A stretch of 64,000 bases of DNA from contig CAVUOZ010000008.1 in assembly GCA_963743325.1 (NCBI GenBank), forward strand, positions 62,001 to 126,000, given 5' to 3'. A program made the translations under genes and the position numbers. The DNA comes from DATFVA01 sp963743325. Its GTDB lineage: Bacteria; Bacteroidota; Ignavibacteria; Ignavibacteriales; Ignavibacteriaceae. Below are positions 27,525-36,271 of this stretch, one piece after another; the stretch's first letter is position 1; each line of letters opens with the position of its first letter. A model generated the notes under the pieces. It was not told where the DNA came from. It saw nothing but the letters and a program-made list of their open reading frames with translations, and made no database searches.

Positions 27525-28373
27525 CTAAGGTTTAATAATATTGTATCCAATTAGAATAAGTATAATTATGCCGGCAATTATCCTGTAATAAATAAAAAGA
27601 TAAGTTGAATGTTTCCTAAGATATTTTAAAAGGAAATCTATAGCAAGGTAACCGCTGACAGCAGAAACAACTGTGGAAATAATAAGATTAAGCCACATAG
27701 CGTTGTTTAAGATGCTTAATGACTGATATAGTTCAAGCAATCCGCTTGCCAGCACAGCGGGCACACTTAAAAGGAAGGAAAAGCGGGCAGCATCTTCTCT
27801 TTTTAACCCTACGAACAGACCGCCGGTTATAGTAGTTCCCGATCTTGATCCCCCGGGAATAAGTGCAAATGCCTGGGCAATCCCGATGATAAGAGAATCA
27901 AATAATGAAATATCCTTTTCTGTTTTTATTCTTTTCCCGACTTTCTCAGCAACAGCAAGAAAAAGCGCAAATACAATAAGATTTATTGCAATTACATATA
28001 AATTTTTTGTGAATGCACCTTCAATTGCATCCTTAAAAAGCAGACCAATAAAGACAACCGGTAAAGTACCGACAATAATGAACCATCCTGTTCTCGACTG
28101 AAATGACTGACCGGAAAAACCAATTCTTCTGTTCACATTCTCCTTCCAGAAAGAAATTATTATTGCAATTAAATCGCTCCAGAAATAGATTAGTACTGCA
28201 AGCATAGTACCAAGCTGAATTACAGCTATGAAAGCCGTCCACTCCTGGGGTTTATCGGGAGAAATTAGGTTCATTAGTTTTCCGGCAACGGTCAAATGAC
28301 CTGTGCTGCTTATCGGTAAAAACTCTGTCAGCCCCTGAATTATTCCGAGAAAGATAGCTTCAATAATATTCAA
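27525..28373 (-). CDS. uppP: Undecaprenyl-diphosphate phosphatase
   Basis: UppP recycles undecaprenyl diphosphate to the monophosphate carrier for cell-wall synthesis. The 282-residue membrane protein has the two family signatures: GLTEFLPISSTGHL at about 15-28, with the catalytic Glu/Ser region, and ALIPGGSRSGTTITGGL near 170-186 with the active Arg. About eight hydrophobic helices are visible. It lies 8 nt upstream of a cyclophilin and 8 nt downstream of an outer-membrane protein gene. Confidence 0.96.
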   Translation of the reverse strand: MNIIEAIFLGIIQGLTEFLPISSTGHLTVAGKLMNLISPDKPQEWTAFIAVIQLGTMLAVLIYFWSDLIAIIISFWKENVNRRIGFSGQSFQSRTGWFIIVGTLPVVFIGLLFKDAIEGAFTKNLYVIAINLIVFALFLAVAEKVGKRIKTEKDISLFDSLIIGIAQAFALIPGGSRSGTTITGGLFVGLKREDAARFSFLLSVPAVLASGLLELYQSLSILNNAMWLNLIISTVVSAVSGYLAIDFLLKYLRKHSTYLFIYYRIIAGIIILILIGYNIIKP

Positions 28374-28381
28374 TACCGCTC

Positions 28382-29020
28382 CTAAAAAGTAAAAGTTATT
28401 CCGAGACTAACACCTGCTGAAAAAGTGTTGAGATTAACTTTTTCATTAGTAGCGGTGTTTATAAGATATTTATCACCGCTTTTTGGTTCACCATTAAGAT
28501 CATACCTTAAATCGCCGGAAATATATGCATAGAAATTATCGCCAAGTCTTGTATTGCCGGCAATTCTTAATAAAAATCCAAATCCTGTAGAAGAATAATT
28601 TGTTGCGGAAGGAGCTGAAGGCTGCGATTCATCGGCACTGACTAATCTTATACCGACCCCGCCGCCGAATTTAAAATTATATCCTTCGCCTCTAATAACG
28701 TAGTAAGAAGTAACAGTAGGCATAATAATATGATACGAAAAATCGTATGTGCCGTACGTACTGAATGTAAATGAATTCAGAAGATAACCCAATTCAAGTC
28801 CGAGGTCATAAGTCGGTGAAACAGCATAATCATATTCGCCGGAAAAAATAACGGACGAGCTGAAGCTCCCTACTTCTTCAAAGCCGGCAATCTGGTTGAT
28901 ATAATCTTTGAGAGAAGGATTGCTGCCGAAATTTATTCCCATTGCGGCACGCAGTTCATTTTGTGCGAACGTCTGCGGTATTATTAAACCAAATACTAAA
29001 ATTGTCAGTATATATTTCAT
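28382..29020 (-). CDS. Putative outer-membrane beta-barrel protein
   Basis: The 212-residue product has a signal peptide (MKYILTILVFGLIIPQTFA, probable cleavage after QTFA) and then alternating strands (YDLGLELGYLL, FKFGGGVGIRLV, LRIAGNTRLGDNFYAYISGD), ending in aromatic FTF, the usual C-terminus for outer-membrane barrels. Size suits an eight-stranded barrel. Function is unknown. It overlaps the upstream membrane protein stop by 4 nt. Confidence 0.75.
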   Translation of the reverse strand: MKYILTILVFGLIIPQTFAQNELRAAMGINFGSNPSLKDYINQIAGFEEVGSFSSSVIFSGEYDYAVSPTYDLGLELGYLLNSFTFSTYGTYDFSYHIIMPTVTSYYVIRGEGYNFKFGGGVGIRLVSADESQPSAPSATNYSSTGFGFLLRIAGNTRLGDNFYAYISGDLRYDLNGEPKSGDKYLINTATNEKVNLNTFSAGVSLGITFTF

Positions 29021-30063
29021 AATTCTTCCATTTCCGTTTCAACTACTTTAATCAGGTTATCATGATACCTGTTAAGCACGAAAAATATAACTAAAGCAAA
29101 TATGATGAACAAAAAATATGAGATTATATGTGTTAAAAATGCATAAGCGAGGCTTATTACTTCTCCATATCCGAATAGTAAGACCAAAGCAGATTTTGCA
29201 AGTGCATGATAAGAACCTGTGCCTCCGGGAGTCGGAATAACAACCCCGATAGCGCTGATGCTCATAATTATCCATGCCATTCCAAAATTCACATTGTGCA
29301 TACCGATCATAATCATTCCCACATATGTATTTAATGCATAAAACAGCATTATTAAAACACTTAGAAGAAAAGTAAAAATGTAGTTTTTAGTTCCTTTAAG
29401 GCTTGAGAATCCTTCTGTCAGCATCCTGAAAACATATCCCGCTTTATGAGCGAGATTCTCTGAAATTTTTCCGAGCAGGTTTATTATTACTCCGTAAAAC
29501 TTTTCATTAAACCTGACCACGAGAAGAAGAAAAATAAGAAAAGCTGCTATCAGTGCCGAAGTGATATAAAGCGTAGTCTTAAGCCAGGGGAAGCTCAGAT
29601 AAATATTACCGTTGTATATTAATGCCGCAACAATAACAGACAAACCGAGAAATATTACGTCAATCACTCTTTCAAGAATAACCGTACCAAACATAGACGA
29701 TCTTGAAATTCTCTCCCATTTCCCGAGCAGTACTGCACGTGTAATTTCTCCAAGCCGGGGAATAACACAGTTGACCCCATAACCTACCATAAGCGCACCG
29801 AATAGATTTTTCATTGAAGCATCGGGCTTGACTGAACTTATAATTATTTTCCATCTTACTGCACGGAGATAATGTGATAATATCAGGATAAGAATAAAAA
29901 CCGTTATCCAGAAAATGGATGCCCGGGATGCTGTATCAAGGACTTCACCAAAATCCACATTATAAAAAGCGATGTAAAGGAAAACAGCTGTTAATAAGAG
30001 GGAGAGGACAAAATTAATTATATCTCTCTTTACAATACGCTTTTCCTTATTACCTGAGGTCAA
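29017..30063 (-). CDS. Lysylphosphatidylglycerol synthase-like membrane protein (flippase-like)
   Basis: The 348-residue protein has about eight hydrophobic helices and the conserved family segments SHYLRAVRWKII at about 64-75, PRLGEITRAVLLGKW at about 98-112 and PTPGGTGSYHALAK near 277-290. This is the membrane domain of MprF and of the UPF0104 group, which flips or transfers lipids. It lacks the soluble aminoacyl-transferase domain of MprF. Its start overlaps the broken lolA by 14 nt. Substrate unknown. Confidence 0.82.
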   Translation of the reverse strand: MTSGNKEKRIVKRDIINFVLSLLLTAVFLYIAFYNVDFGEVLDTASRASIFWITVFILILILSHYLRAVRWKIIISSVKPDASMKNLFGALMVGYGVNCVIPRLGEITRAVLLGKWERISRSSMFGTVILERVIDVIFLGLSVIVAALIYNGNIYLSFPWLKTTLYITSALIAAFLIFLLLVVRFNEKFYGVIINLLGKISENLAHKAGYVFRMLTEGFSSLKGTKNYIFTFLLSVLIMLFYALNTYVGMIMIGMHNVNFGMAWIIMSISAIGVVIPTPGGTGSYHALAKSALVLLFGYGEVISLAYAFLTHIISYFLFIIFALVIFFVLNRYHDNLIKVVETEMEEL

Positions 30064-30648
30064 TAACCTTTATTCCTTTTGGTGGTGAATATGTAAAATC
30101 TGAATCTGTAATATTCTGATTTAATCTATATCCGGTAAAAGATATAGTAGATTTACCCGAATTACTGTCTATGACTGCCTTCTCAATAAGGTTATCACTA
30201 TTTATATACAGCTTGGCACTGGTAAAATTTAATTCTGACGTTTTTGGATCAAGGATTAATATTTTATAATCCCCCTCTTTTCCTGAGCTCACATTGCTCT
30301 TAGACGGATATACCTGTATAAAGTTATATGGTGAAAATTCAGACGTCTCAGATTCGTCATAATTATTGATGATAACTTTATTTTCTTTCTTATTATAATT
30401 CCAGAAAGTTTCACCGTCGGTGATTAATGTATTGTTCTTTAGTTCAATTCTTAATTTATTCTCTTTTTTCAGATATATATTTCCGGAAAAATCCTCTTTA
30501 TTTCCTGAAGATTTTGTAAAATGAACAGAAAGGGTATTAATGAGTTATATTCTGACTGAACAGATTTAAGGAGTTCATTGGTATTATCCTGTCCGAACAT
30601 TGAAACGTATAAAAACATAAATAAAGTTGCAAAAACCAGTCTTTTCAT
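30050..30648 (-). pseudogene. lolA: Periplasmic lipoprotein carrier LolA, broken by a 1-nt deletion
   Basis: Translation from ATG 30648 (with AAAGGA upstream) gives MKRLVFATLFMFLYVSMFGQ, a signal peptide, then NELLKSVQSEYNSL and goes out of frame at about 30537. The next frame continues LSVHFTKSSGNKEDFSGNIY, LKKENKLRIELKNN, GETFWNYNKKENKVIINN and runs to the C-terminal half ending KGIKVIDLR at 30050. Restoring one A in the minus-strand TTAATACC gives SLNTLSVHFTK, the LolA pattern, and a protein of about 199 residues. LolA carries lipoproteins across the periplasm. Its place directly after ftsK is the same as in Escherichia coli, which supports the identity. The frame break has no slippery motif, so it is a recent mutation or an error. 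Confidence 0.85.
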
Positions 30649-30818
30649 TACAATCCTTTCAGAATCTTTAAATGACGATTTCGAATTTAAGCATAAATGG
30701 AGTTATAAAAAATTGAATTTAGCGTAGCATTGGAGAGATATTATACACAGGTTTATCAACTTCAAATAAACAAAGACTTTTTACTCTCGAAGCAATAATG
30801 TTATCGTTTCGCAGGTTC

Positions 30819-31208
30819 TCAATCGGATTCATCCGATTGATAAATTAATCACCTGAACATTTAAAATAACCGTTTCAACGGTTTAATTTTGACTGCCAAT
30901 TTGTCAGGATTCATTGCAACTCCACATACGCTTCTCTTTCGTCTGTCTCTCGTCCATTTCGGCTTCCAATTATAGAGGAAATTTGTCTGCCAAAATGGCA
31001 GAGATGCTGCTTTTAGAATTATTAGCTGGTTCCGGCAGTTCTTACGAAAGGAACGTAATGATTTCTTGTTGAGCAAAAGACTCTCTTTTCTTACGTTTAG
31101 ACTGATAGTATAATTAAAATGAGTGTAATGGGGCAGGGAAGCAGCCCATAGCTTTAGATATGGGAATAAAGCGGATTCCCAAAAAACAATATAACCGATT
31201 CATCGGTT
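30819..31208. repeat. REP-like palindrome cluster in the lolA-ftsK gap
   Basis: The 613-nt gap 30649-31261 holds no convincing gene. It contains several palindromes with a TC spacer: TCAATCGGAT/ATCCGATTGA (30819-30840), AACCGTT/AACGGTT (30868-30883) and AACCGAT/ATCGGTT (31193-31208). Also present are CTGCCA/TGGCAG (30987-31001), CCCATA/TATGGG (31145-31164) and GGGAAT/ATTCCC (31162-31180), the last two sharing the GGG. The arms differ but stay complementary, which resembles REP/RAYT-type palindromic units. No transposase is near. Confidence 0.6.
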
Positions 31209-31261
31209 TACGATCTTTGTTTACCCGTATGTTTTATTATTTCGGATGGCTCTTAAAAAGG

Positions 31262-33733
31262 CTATAACGATCTAAGGATTGTTTCCAACTGTTCCTCGTT
31301 TTCCACGAGCACTGTACGGGCTTTGCTGCCGTCATTGGGACCGACAATTCCCGCTTCTTCAAGCTGATCAACGATCCTTGCTGCACGGGAATAACCGAGC
31401 TTTAACCTGCGCTGAAGCAATGAAACTGATCCCTGCTGATGTCTGACTATAACCCTTGCTGCATCTTCAAACATCGGATCGAGATCTCCCAGGAATCCGC
31501 TGCTGTCTTTTTTCTTCTCATAGATAGAGGGAAGGAAATACGGTCTCGAGTACCCCGGCTGGGAATATACATAATTGGTGACTCTTTCAACTTCGTCAGT
31601 CGATATGAATGCATTCTGGATACGTATAGGCTTCGGCTGACCTGTCGGCAGGAAAAGCATATCACCTTTTCCAAGGAGTGTTTCAGCGCCGTTCATATCA
31701 AGTATAGTTCGTGAATCAATTTTAGTAGCTACCTGGTAAGCAATTCTTGCAGAGAAGTTAGCTTTAATTACACCGGTTATTACATTTACTGAGGGTCTTT
31801 GTGTTGCAAGCACAAGGTGAATTCCGACTGCACGCGCAAGCTGCGCCAGTCTTGCTATGGGTTCTTCAACTTCTTTACCTGCAGTAATCATAAGATCAGC
31901 CAGTTCATCAATAATTACGATAAGGTAAGGCAGATAGTGATGTTTTATTTCATCTGTGTCATGCGGTCTTTTCTTTGGATCAGAAACTTTTTTATTATAA
32001 TCGACAATGTTTCGTACACCTGCTTTTGCCAGCCGGTCATATCTTTTTTCCATTTCAATTTCAACACTCTTCAGCACCAGAACAGCATTTTGAGGACTTG
32101 TAATTATTTCTTCATCCAGATCGGGAGAAACAGCAAGATAGTGGCGGCGTAATTTATTATAAAATGATAATTCAATCTTTTTAGGATCGATCATTATAAG
32201 CTTTACTTCTGCGGGCTCTTTAGTATAAAGAAGGCTGCTTATTATCATATTAATACCAACACTTTTACCGGATCCGGTTGAACCTGCAATAAGCAGGTGA
32301 GGCATTTTAGAAAGGTCTGTAATGAAAACTTCCCCGTTTATAGTCTTCCCGAATGCCATCGGGAGTTCCAATTTTGAGTCGATTACTTTGGTTAGTACTG
32401 ATCTTGCATTTACAAGGGAAGCCTCGGCATTTGGGATCTCCACACCGATAGCACTCTTTCCGGGTATCGGTGCTATTATCCTGATCCCCCGGGCAGCAAG
32501 AGCCAGGGCGATGTCGTTTTCAAGGGAAACAATTTTACTGATTTTTACTCCAGGTGCCGGTACAATCTCGTATAATGTAACCACAGGTCCCGGCGTAACA
32601 GATATATCCTGGATCTCAATATCGAATAATTTTAATTTTTCTCTCAGCAACTCGGCATTGCGTGTAAGCTCTTCCTCCGCCACTTTAAAGTCTTCTGCGG
32701 GAGCAGGGTCTAACAGTTCGAGACCGGCTTTCTTAAAGTTAATTTTTTCATCCCATGGATCAGGAAGTTTTTCATCAAGTTCATAGTCGGTATCTCTTTC
32801 GGGCATTTCCCCTGTCTTTTCCAGATCAACTTTTTTTATTTCGCTTTTCTGTATTATGTCTTCATCTATCTGCTTTGATTTCTCTTTCTTATCATTCCGA
32901 AGAAATTCCTGACCGGTATCATTTCTTATAATTCTGATCCGGGTCTGTTCCTGTTCCTCCTCAGACATCATATTTTCAGTAACTAATGATTCATCTTCAC
33001 CTTTTTTCTTTTTCTTCTTATTATCTTCCCGCAGTTCTTTGATTTTCTGAAGATTTTTTTCTTCATCTTCCGGGCGGTTAATTTTAATTTTAGCGGTGCG
33101 TCTGGTTCTATTAAGAATAAGGTTCTTTAAGAATGCCGTTACTTTTTCGAGATCGATATTAAATGCCAGTATGATCAGGACCATAAAAGCTGCAAATAAG
33201 AAGATAATGCCGCCTATACCCCCAAGAAGTCTTCCGACCCCTTCTCCTAAATAATCACCGATAGCTCCCGAGATTTCGTAGGTATTTGAAAACGAATCGA
33301 ACCTTGCTCTCAGGACACCGAAGAAAGCAGATAATATTAAGCCTGCAATAATCAGAAAGTTGAACGAGCTGATCATCTGTCTGAATGATATTCTCTTGAA
33401 ATAAGAGAATCCCCAGACGAAGATTATTACAGGAAAGATTGCCGAGAATATTCCAAGAGTGTTGTTAATAAAAAAATCAGCAAGGTATGCACCGGTTATG
33501 CCGACAAGGTTGTTTGTTCCCCTGAAGTCAGAATCGGAACTAAATACTTTAAAGAGATCGGAAAACTTATAATTAAGTACTGCCTGATCATATCTTGAAT
33601 AGGAAATGAGGCTAAGAAGAAGAAAGACGGAAAAGATCATCAGAAAGAATCCCAGTAACTTTTTTTTGTTCCTTGCCAAAACAGGTTGATCTTCGTCAGG
33701 CTTAACCTTTCCGTTTCCAGGTTTCTTCTTCAT
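31262..33733 (-). CDS. ftsK: DNA translocase FtsK
   Basis: FtsK pumps chromosomal DNA through the division septum and activates Xer recombination at dif. The 823-residue protein has four to five N-terminal membrane segments (about 26-190), a charged Lys/Glu linker (about 200-330), a RecA-like motor with Walker A AGSTGSGKSVGIN near 480 and IIDELADLM, and a C-terminal winged helix (SLLQRRLKLGYSRAARIVDQ) that reads KOPS sequences. Length is at the short end of the family because the linker is short. It lies 7 nt after comB. A 613-nt gap with REP-like palindromes separates it from lolA. Confidence 0.97.
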   Translation of the reverse strand: MKKKPGNGKVKPDEDQPVLARNKKKLLGFFLMIFSVFLLLSLISYSRYDQAVLNYKFSDLFKVFSSDSDFRGTNNLVGITGAYLADFFINNTLGIFSAIFPVIIFVWGFSYFKRISFRQMISSFNFLIIAGLILSAFFGVLRARFDSFSNTYEISGAIGDYLGEGVGRLLGGIGGIIFLFAAFMVLIILAFNIDLEKVTAFLKNLILNRTRRTAKIKINRPEDEEKNLQKIKELREDNKKKKKKGEDESLVTENMMSEEEQEQTRIRIIRNDTGQEFLRNDKKEKSKQIDEDIIQKSEIKKVDLEKTGEMPERDTDYELDEKLPDPWDEKINFKKAGLELLDPAPAEDFKVAEEELTRNAELLREKLKLFDIEIQDISVTPGPVVTLYEIVPAPGVKISKIVSLENDIALALAARGIRIIAPIPGKSAIGVEIPNAEASLVNARSVLTKVIDSKLELPMAFGKTINGEVFITDLSKMPHLLIAGSTGSGKSVGINMIISSLLYTKEPAEVKLIMIDPKKIELSFYNKLRRHYLAVSPDLDEEIITSPQNAVLVLKSVEIEMEKRYDRLAKAGVRNIVDYNKKVSDPKKRPHDTDEIKHHYLPYLIVIIDELADLMITAGKEVEEPIARLAQLARAVGIHLVLATQRPSVNVITGVIKANFSARIAYQVATKIDSRTILDMNGAETLLGKGDMLFLPTGQPKPIRIQNAFISTDEVERVTNYVYSQPGYSRPYFLPSIYEKKKDSSGFLGDLDPMFEDAARVIVRHQQGSVSLLQRRLKLGYSRAARIVDQLEEAGIVGPNDGSKARTVLVENEEQLETILRSL

Positions 33734-33739
33734 TTCGAA

Positions 33740-34489
33740 TTAACTCTTATTCGTAGCATAGTTCTCGCCGGGCAGCGACTTTAATACGTTCGTCGCAAGA
33801 TAAGGAATAACATTTGAAGTATCTATACCGGCTGCATACTTCAAGTCTTCTTCGAAACCGTTCTGCAGAAGGAGCTTTCCGTGTTCGGTTTCTTTGAGCA
33901 TTTCAAACGGATCCTTTCCAAAAGAGTTATTCAGTGATACCGAAGCCTTTGCAGTATCAGTAATTACAAGGTCATCTTTACGGTTTATTACCTCCCGGAT
34001 TAATTTTCCCGCACAAACCGAATCTTCCATTGAGAAACTATTAGATTTACCGGCGCATAATATTTCAAAATCTTTTCCTGTCCTGATGATTTGTTCCGCA
34101 ACAGAAGTAAGGTTAAGATAAGTGCAGATATAAAGGTTCTCTGAAAATTTTGCTTTAACTATTGCCTTTGATCCGTTGGTCGTATACAGAATAATCGTTT
34201 TACCGGTAACAATTTCGCGGGTATATTCCAGGGGTGAATTGCCGAGTGCAAATCCCTCAACTTTTCTGGTGTTTCTTTCACCGCCGAGAAGTGTTTGGCC
34301 CCCGAACATTCCGCCTGATATCTTCACACCGAATTCTACAGTAGCTACAGGAACAACTTCCTTCGCCCCGTTCTGCAACGCAGTAACTATAGTAGTAGAT
34401 GCACGGAGTACATCAATGACAATTACCGTTTTCCCGGTGAAGAAAAGTTCATCGGCAATTACCGGTGAAAACAGAACATTTACCCTCAT
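33740..34489 (-). CDS. comB: 2-phosphosulfolactate phosphatase (ComB)-like
   Basis: The 249-residue protein matches the ComB family: VNVLFSPVIADEL, TVIVIDVLRASTTIVTALQN at about 21-40, and LGGERNTRKVEGFALGNSP. The founding enzyme acts in methanogen coenzyme M synthesis and dephosphorylates 2-phosphosulfolactate, but the family is widespread in bacteria without coenzyme M, where the substrate is unproven. No sulfolactate gene is adjacent. It lies 7 nt after gcvT and before ftsK. Confidence 0.88.
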   Translation of the reverse strand: MRVNVLFSPVIADELFFTGKTVIVIDVLRASTTIVTALQNGAKEVVPVATVEFGVKISGGMFGGQTLLGGERNTRKVEGFALGNSPLEYTREIVTGKTIILYTTNGSKAIVKAKFSENLYICTYLNLTSVAEQIIRTGKDFEILCAGKSNSFSMEDSVCAGKLIREVINRKDDLVITDTAKASVSLNNSFGKDPFEMLKETEHGKLLLQNGFEEDLKYAAGIDTSNVIPYLATNVLKSLPGENYATNKS

Positions 34490-34496
34490 ATAATAT

Positions 34497-35582
34497 TTAA
34501 TCTTCCTTTTTTATAAAAGGTAATTTAACAACTTCAGCAGGAATTTCCTTACCTCTTATAGAAAAATTGAGTTTACTGCCTTCACCTGAATAGGCAGTCT
34601 CCACATACCCTAAAGCAATAGGTTTATCCAAAACAGGACTTACTGTCCCGCTGGTGATTGTCCCGATCTTTTTCCCATTAACTGTAAAATCATATCCATG
34701 TCTAGGGAAGGCTTTCTCACTGGTTGTAACCGGAACAAGTTTCCTTTTTAAGCCTTCTTGTTTTACCTTTAGGAGAGCCTGCTTCCCTATAAATTTTTCC
34801 TTCTTCAGTTTGGTAATCCAGCCAAGACCTGCTTCAAGCGGATTAGTTGTCTGGTCTATATCATTTCCATAAAGGCAAAAACCCATTTCGAGTCTGAGAG
34901 AGTCCCTGCATCCCAATCCTGTTGGCTGAATATCAAACTCCTTACCTGCATCCATTACTGCTTTCCATAATTTCTCAGCAGTTTTTTCATCACCGGTAAA
35001 ATAAAGTTCGTAACCAAGCTCGCCGGTATATCCTGTTCTGGAGACAAGCATATCAACACCATTTATTCTGGTGTTAATAAAATGATAATACTCCATATCC
35101 AGAGGATCTGAGGTTAATTTTTGAACTACTTTTTTTGAGTTTGGTCCCTGTACCGCGAGCAGTGAATATTCATCGCTTCGATTCCGTAGTTCTGCACCGA
35201 TATTATTTTTTTTCATCCATTCAAAATCTTTTTCAATATTCGAAGCATTTATTACAAGCATAAATTCATTTTCAGCAAGGCGGTATACAAGCAAATCATC
35301 AACTATGCCTCCGTCCTGGTAGCACATTGCGGAATACTGTACGCGTCCCGGCGCCATTGTGGATGCATCGTTCACTGTAATAAGCTGCACGAAATCAAGT
35401 GCCTTATCTCCTTTTACAAAGACTTCACCCATATGTGAAACATCAAAAACTCCCACTGAATTTCTGACTGCTTTATGTTCTGCTATAATAGATGAATATT
35501 GAACAGGCATATAATAACCTGCAAACTCGACTATCTTTGCGCCTTCTTTAATATGGACGTTGTAGAATGTTGTTTTTTTCAT
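34497..35582 (-). CDS. gcvT: Glycine cleavage system aminomethyltransferase (T protein)
   Basis: GcvT transfers the methylene of glycine to tetrahydrofolate. The 361-residue protein has the family's N-terminal FAGYYMPVQYSSIIAEHKAV and VGVFDVSHMGEV, the folate-binding region around VDDLLVYRLAENEFMLVIN, and the C-terminal barrel (KIGTITSGTVSPVLDKPIAL). Length matches the family (360-370). Other gcv genes (P, H, L proteins) are not in the window. It sits 18 nt after the transaldolase-like gene. Confidence 0.95.
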   Translation of the reverse strand: MKKTTFYNVHIKEGAKIVEFAGYYMPVQYSSIIAEHKAVRNSVGVFDVSHMGEVFVKGDKALDFVQLITVNDASTMAPGRVQYSAMCYQDGGIVDDLLVYRLAENEFMLVINASNIEKDFEWMKKNNIGAELRNRSDEYSLLAVQGPNSKKVVQKLTSDPLDMEYYHFINTRINGVDMLVSRTGYTGELGYELYFTGDEKTAEKLWKAVMDAGKEFDIQPTGLGCRDSLRLEMGFCLYGNDIDQTTNPLEAGLGWITKLKKEKFIGKQALLKVKQEGLKRKLVPVTTSEKAFPRHGYDFTVNGKKIGTITSGTVSPVLDKPIALGYVETAYSGEGSKLNFSIRGKEIPAEVVKLPFIKKED

Positions 35583-35600
35583 AGTTGTATAAGATTAAGT

Positions 35601-36248
35601 TTATTTTTCACCGGATTTTTTCCAGTCGTTTAGAAATTTATCCAGGCCCACATCTGTGAGCGGATGATTAAATAATTTGTTTATTACATCAAAGGGCATA
35701 GTACAGACATCAGCACCCATTAATGCAGCCTCAACAAGATGAAGCGGATGCCGTATGCTTGCCACAAGCACTTCGGTTTCATAACTATAATTTCTGTAAA
35801 TCTGCACTATCTGTGAGATTAAATCCATTCCGTTTGTGCTGATATCATCAAGCCTGCCTACGAAAGGGCTAATATATGAAGCACCTGCTTTTGCAGCAAG
35901 CAGAGCCTGCGAAGGTGAAAAGCACAGAGTAACGTTTGTTTTAACTCCCTCTTCAGATAGAGTCTTAACCGCTTTTAATCCTTCTCTAATGAGAGGAACC
36001 TTTACAACAATATTCCTGTGAATTTTGGAAAGATCTTTCCCTTCTTTTACGATTCCTTCATAATCTGTTGCGATAACTTCCGCACTAACGGGACCATCAA
36101 CAATTTCAAGGATTTCATCCAGCAGTTTCCTGAAATCTTTACCCGTTTTGGATACAAGGGAAGGGTTGGTTGTGACCCCGTCGAGGATCCCAAGAGATGC
36201 AGCTTCTTTTATTTCTTCAATTTTAGCAGTATCAATAAAAAACTTCAT
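35601..36248 (-). CDS. Transaldolase of the small (MipB/FSA) type
   Basis: The 215-residue protein fits the short transaldolase/fructose-6-phosphate aldolase family: MKFFIDTAKIEEIKEAASLG, GVTTNPSLV, the Schiff-base Lys83 in NIVVKVPL, ISPFVGRLDD and a C-terminal DVGLDKFLNDW. It links the pentose phosphate pathway to glycolysis in the cytoplasm. The FSA enzymes and true transaldolases of this size are difficult to separate by eye, so no symbol is given. It lies 23 nt after rng. Confidence 0.9.
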   Translation of the reverse strand: MKFFIDTAKIEEIKEAASLGILDGVTTNPSLVSKTGKDFRKLLDEILEIVDGPVSAEVIATDYEGIVKEGKDLSKIHRNIVVKVPLIREGLKAVKTLSEEGVKTNVTLCFSPSQALLAAKAGASYISPFVGRLDDISTNGMDLISQIVQIYRNYSYETEVLVASIRHPLHLVEAALMGADVCTMPFDVINKLFNHPLTDVGLDKFLNDWKKSGEK

Positions 36249-36271
36249 TATATTCTCCGGGAAAATTAAAT

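Noticed and set aside
30861..31076. Minus-strand open frame of 71 codons in the lolA-ftsK gap
   Set aside because: It runs through the palindrome repeats, is rich in Lys/Arg/Leu with no pattern, and lacks a good ribosome-binding site.
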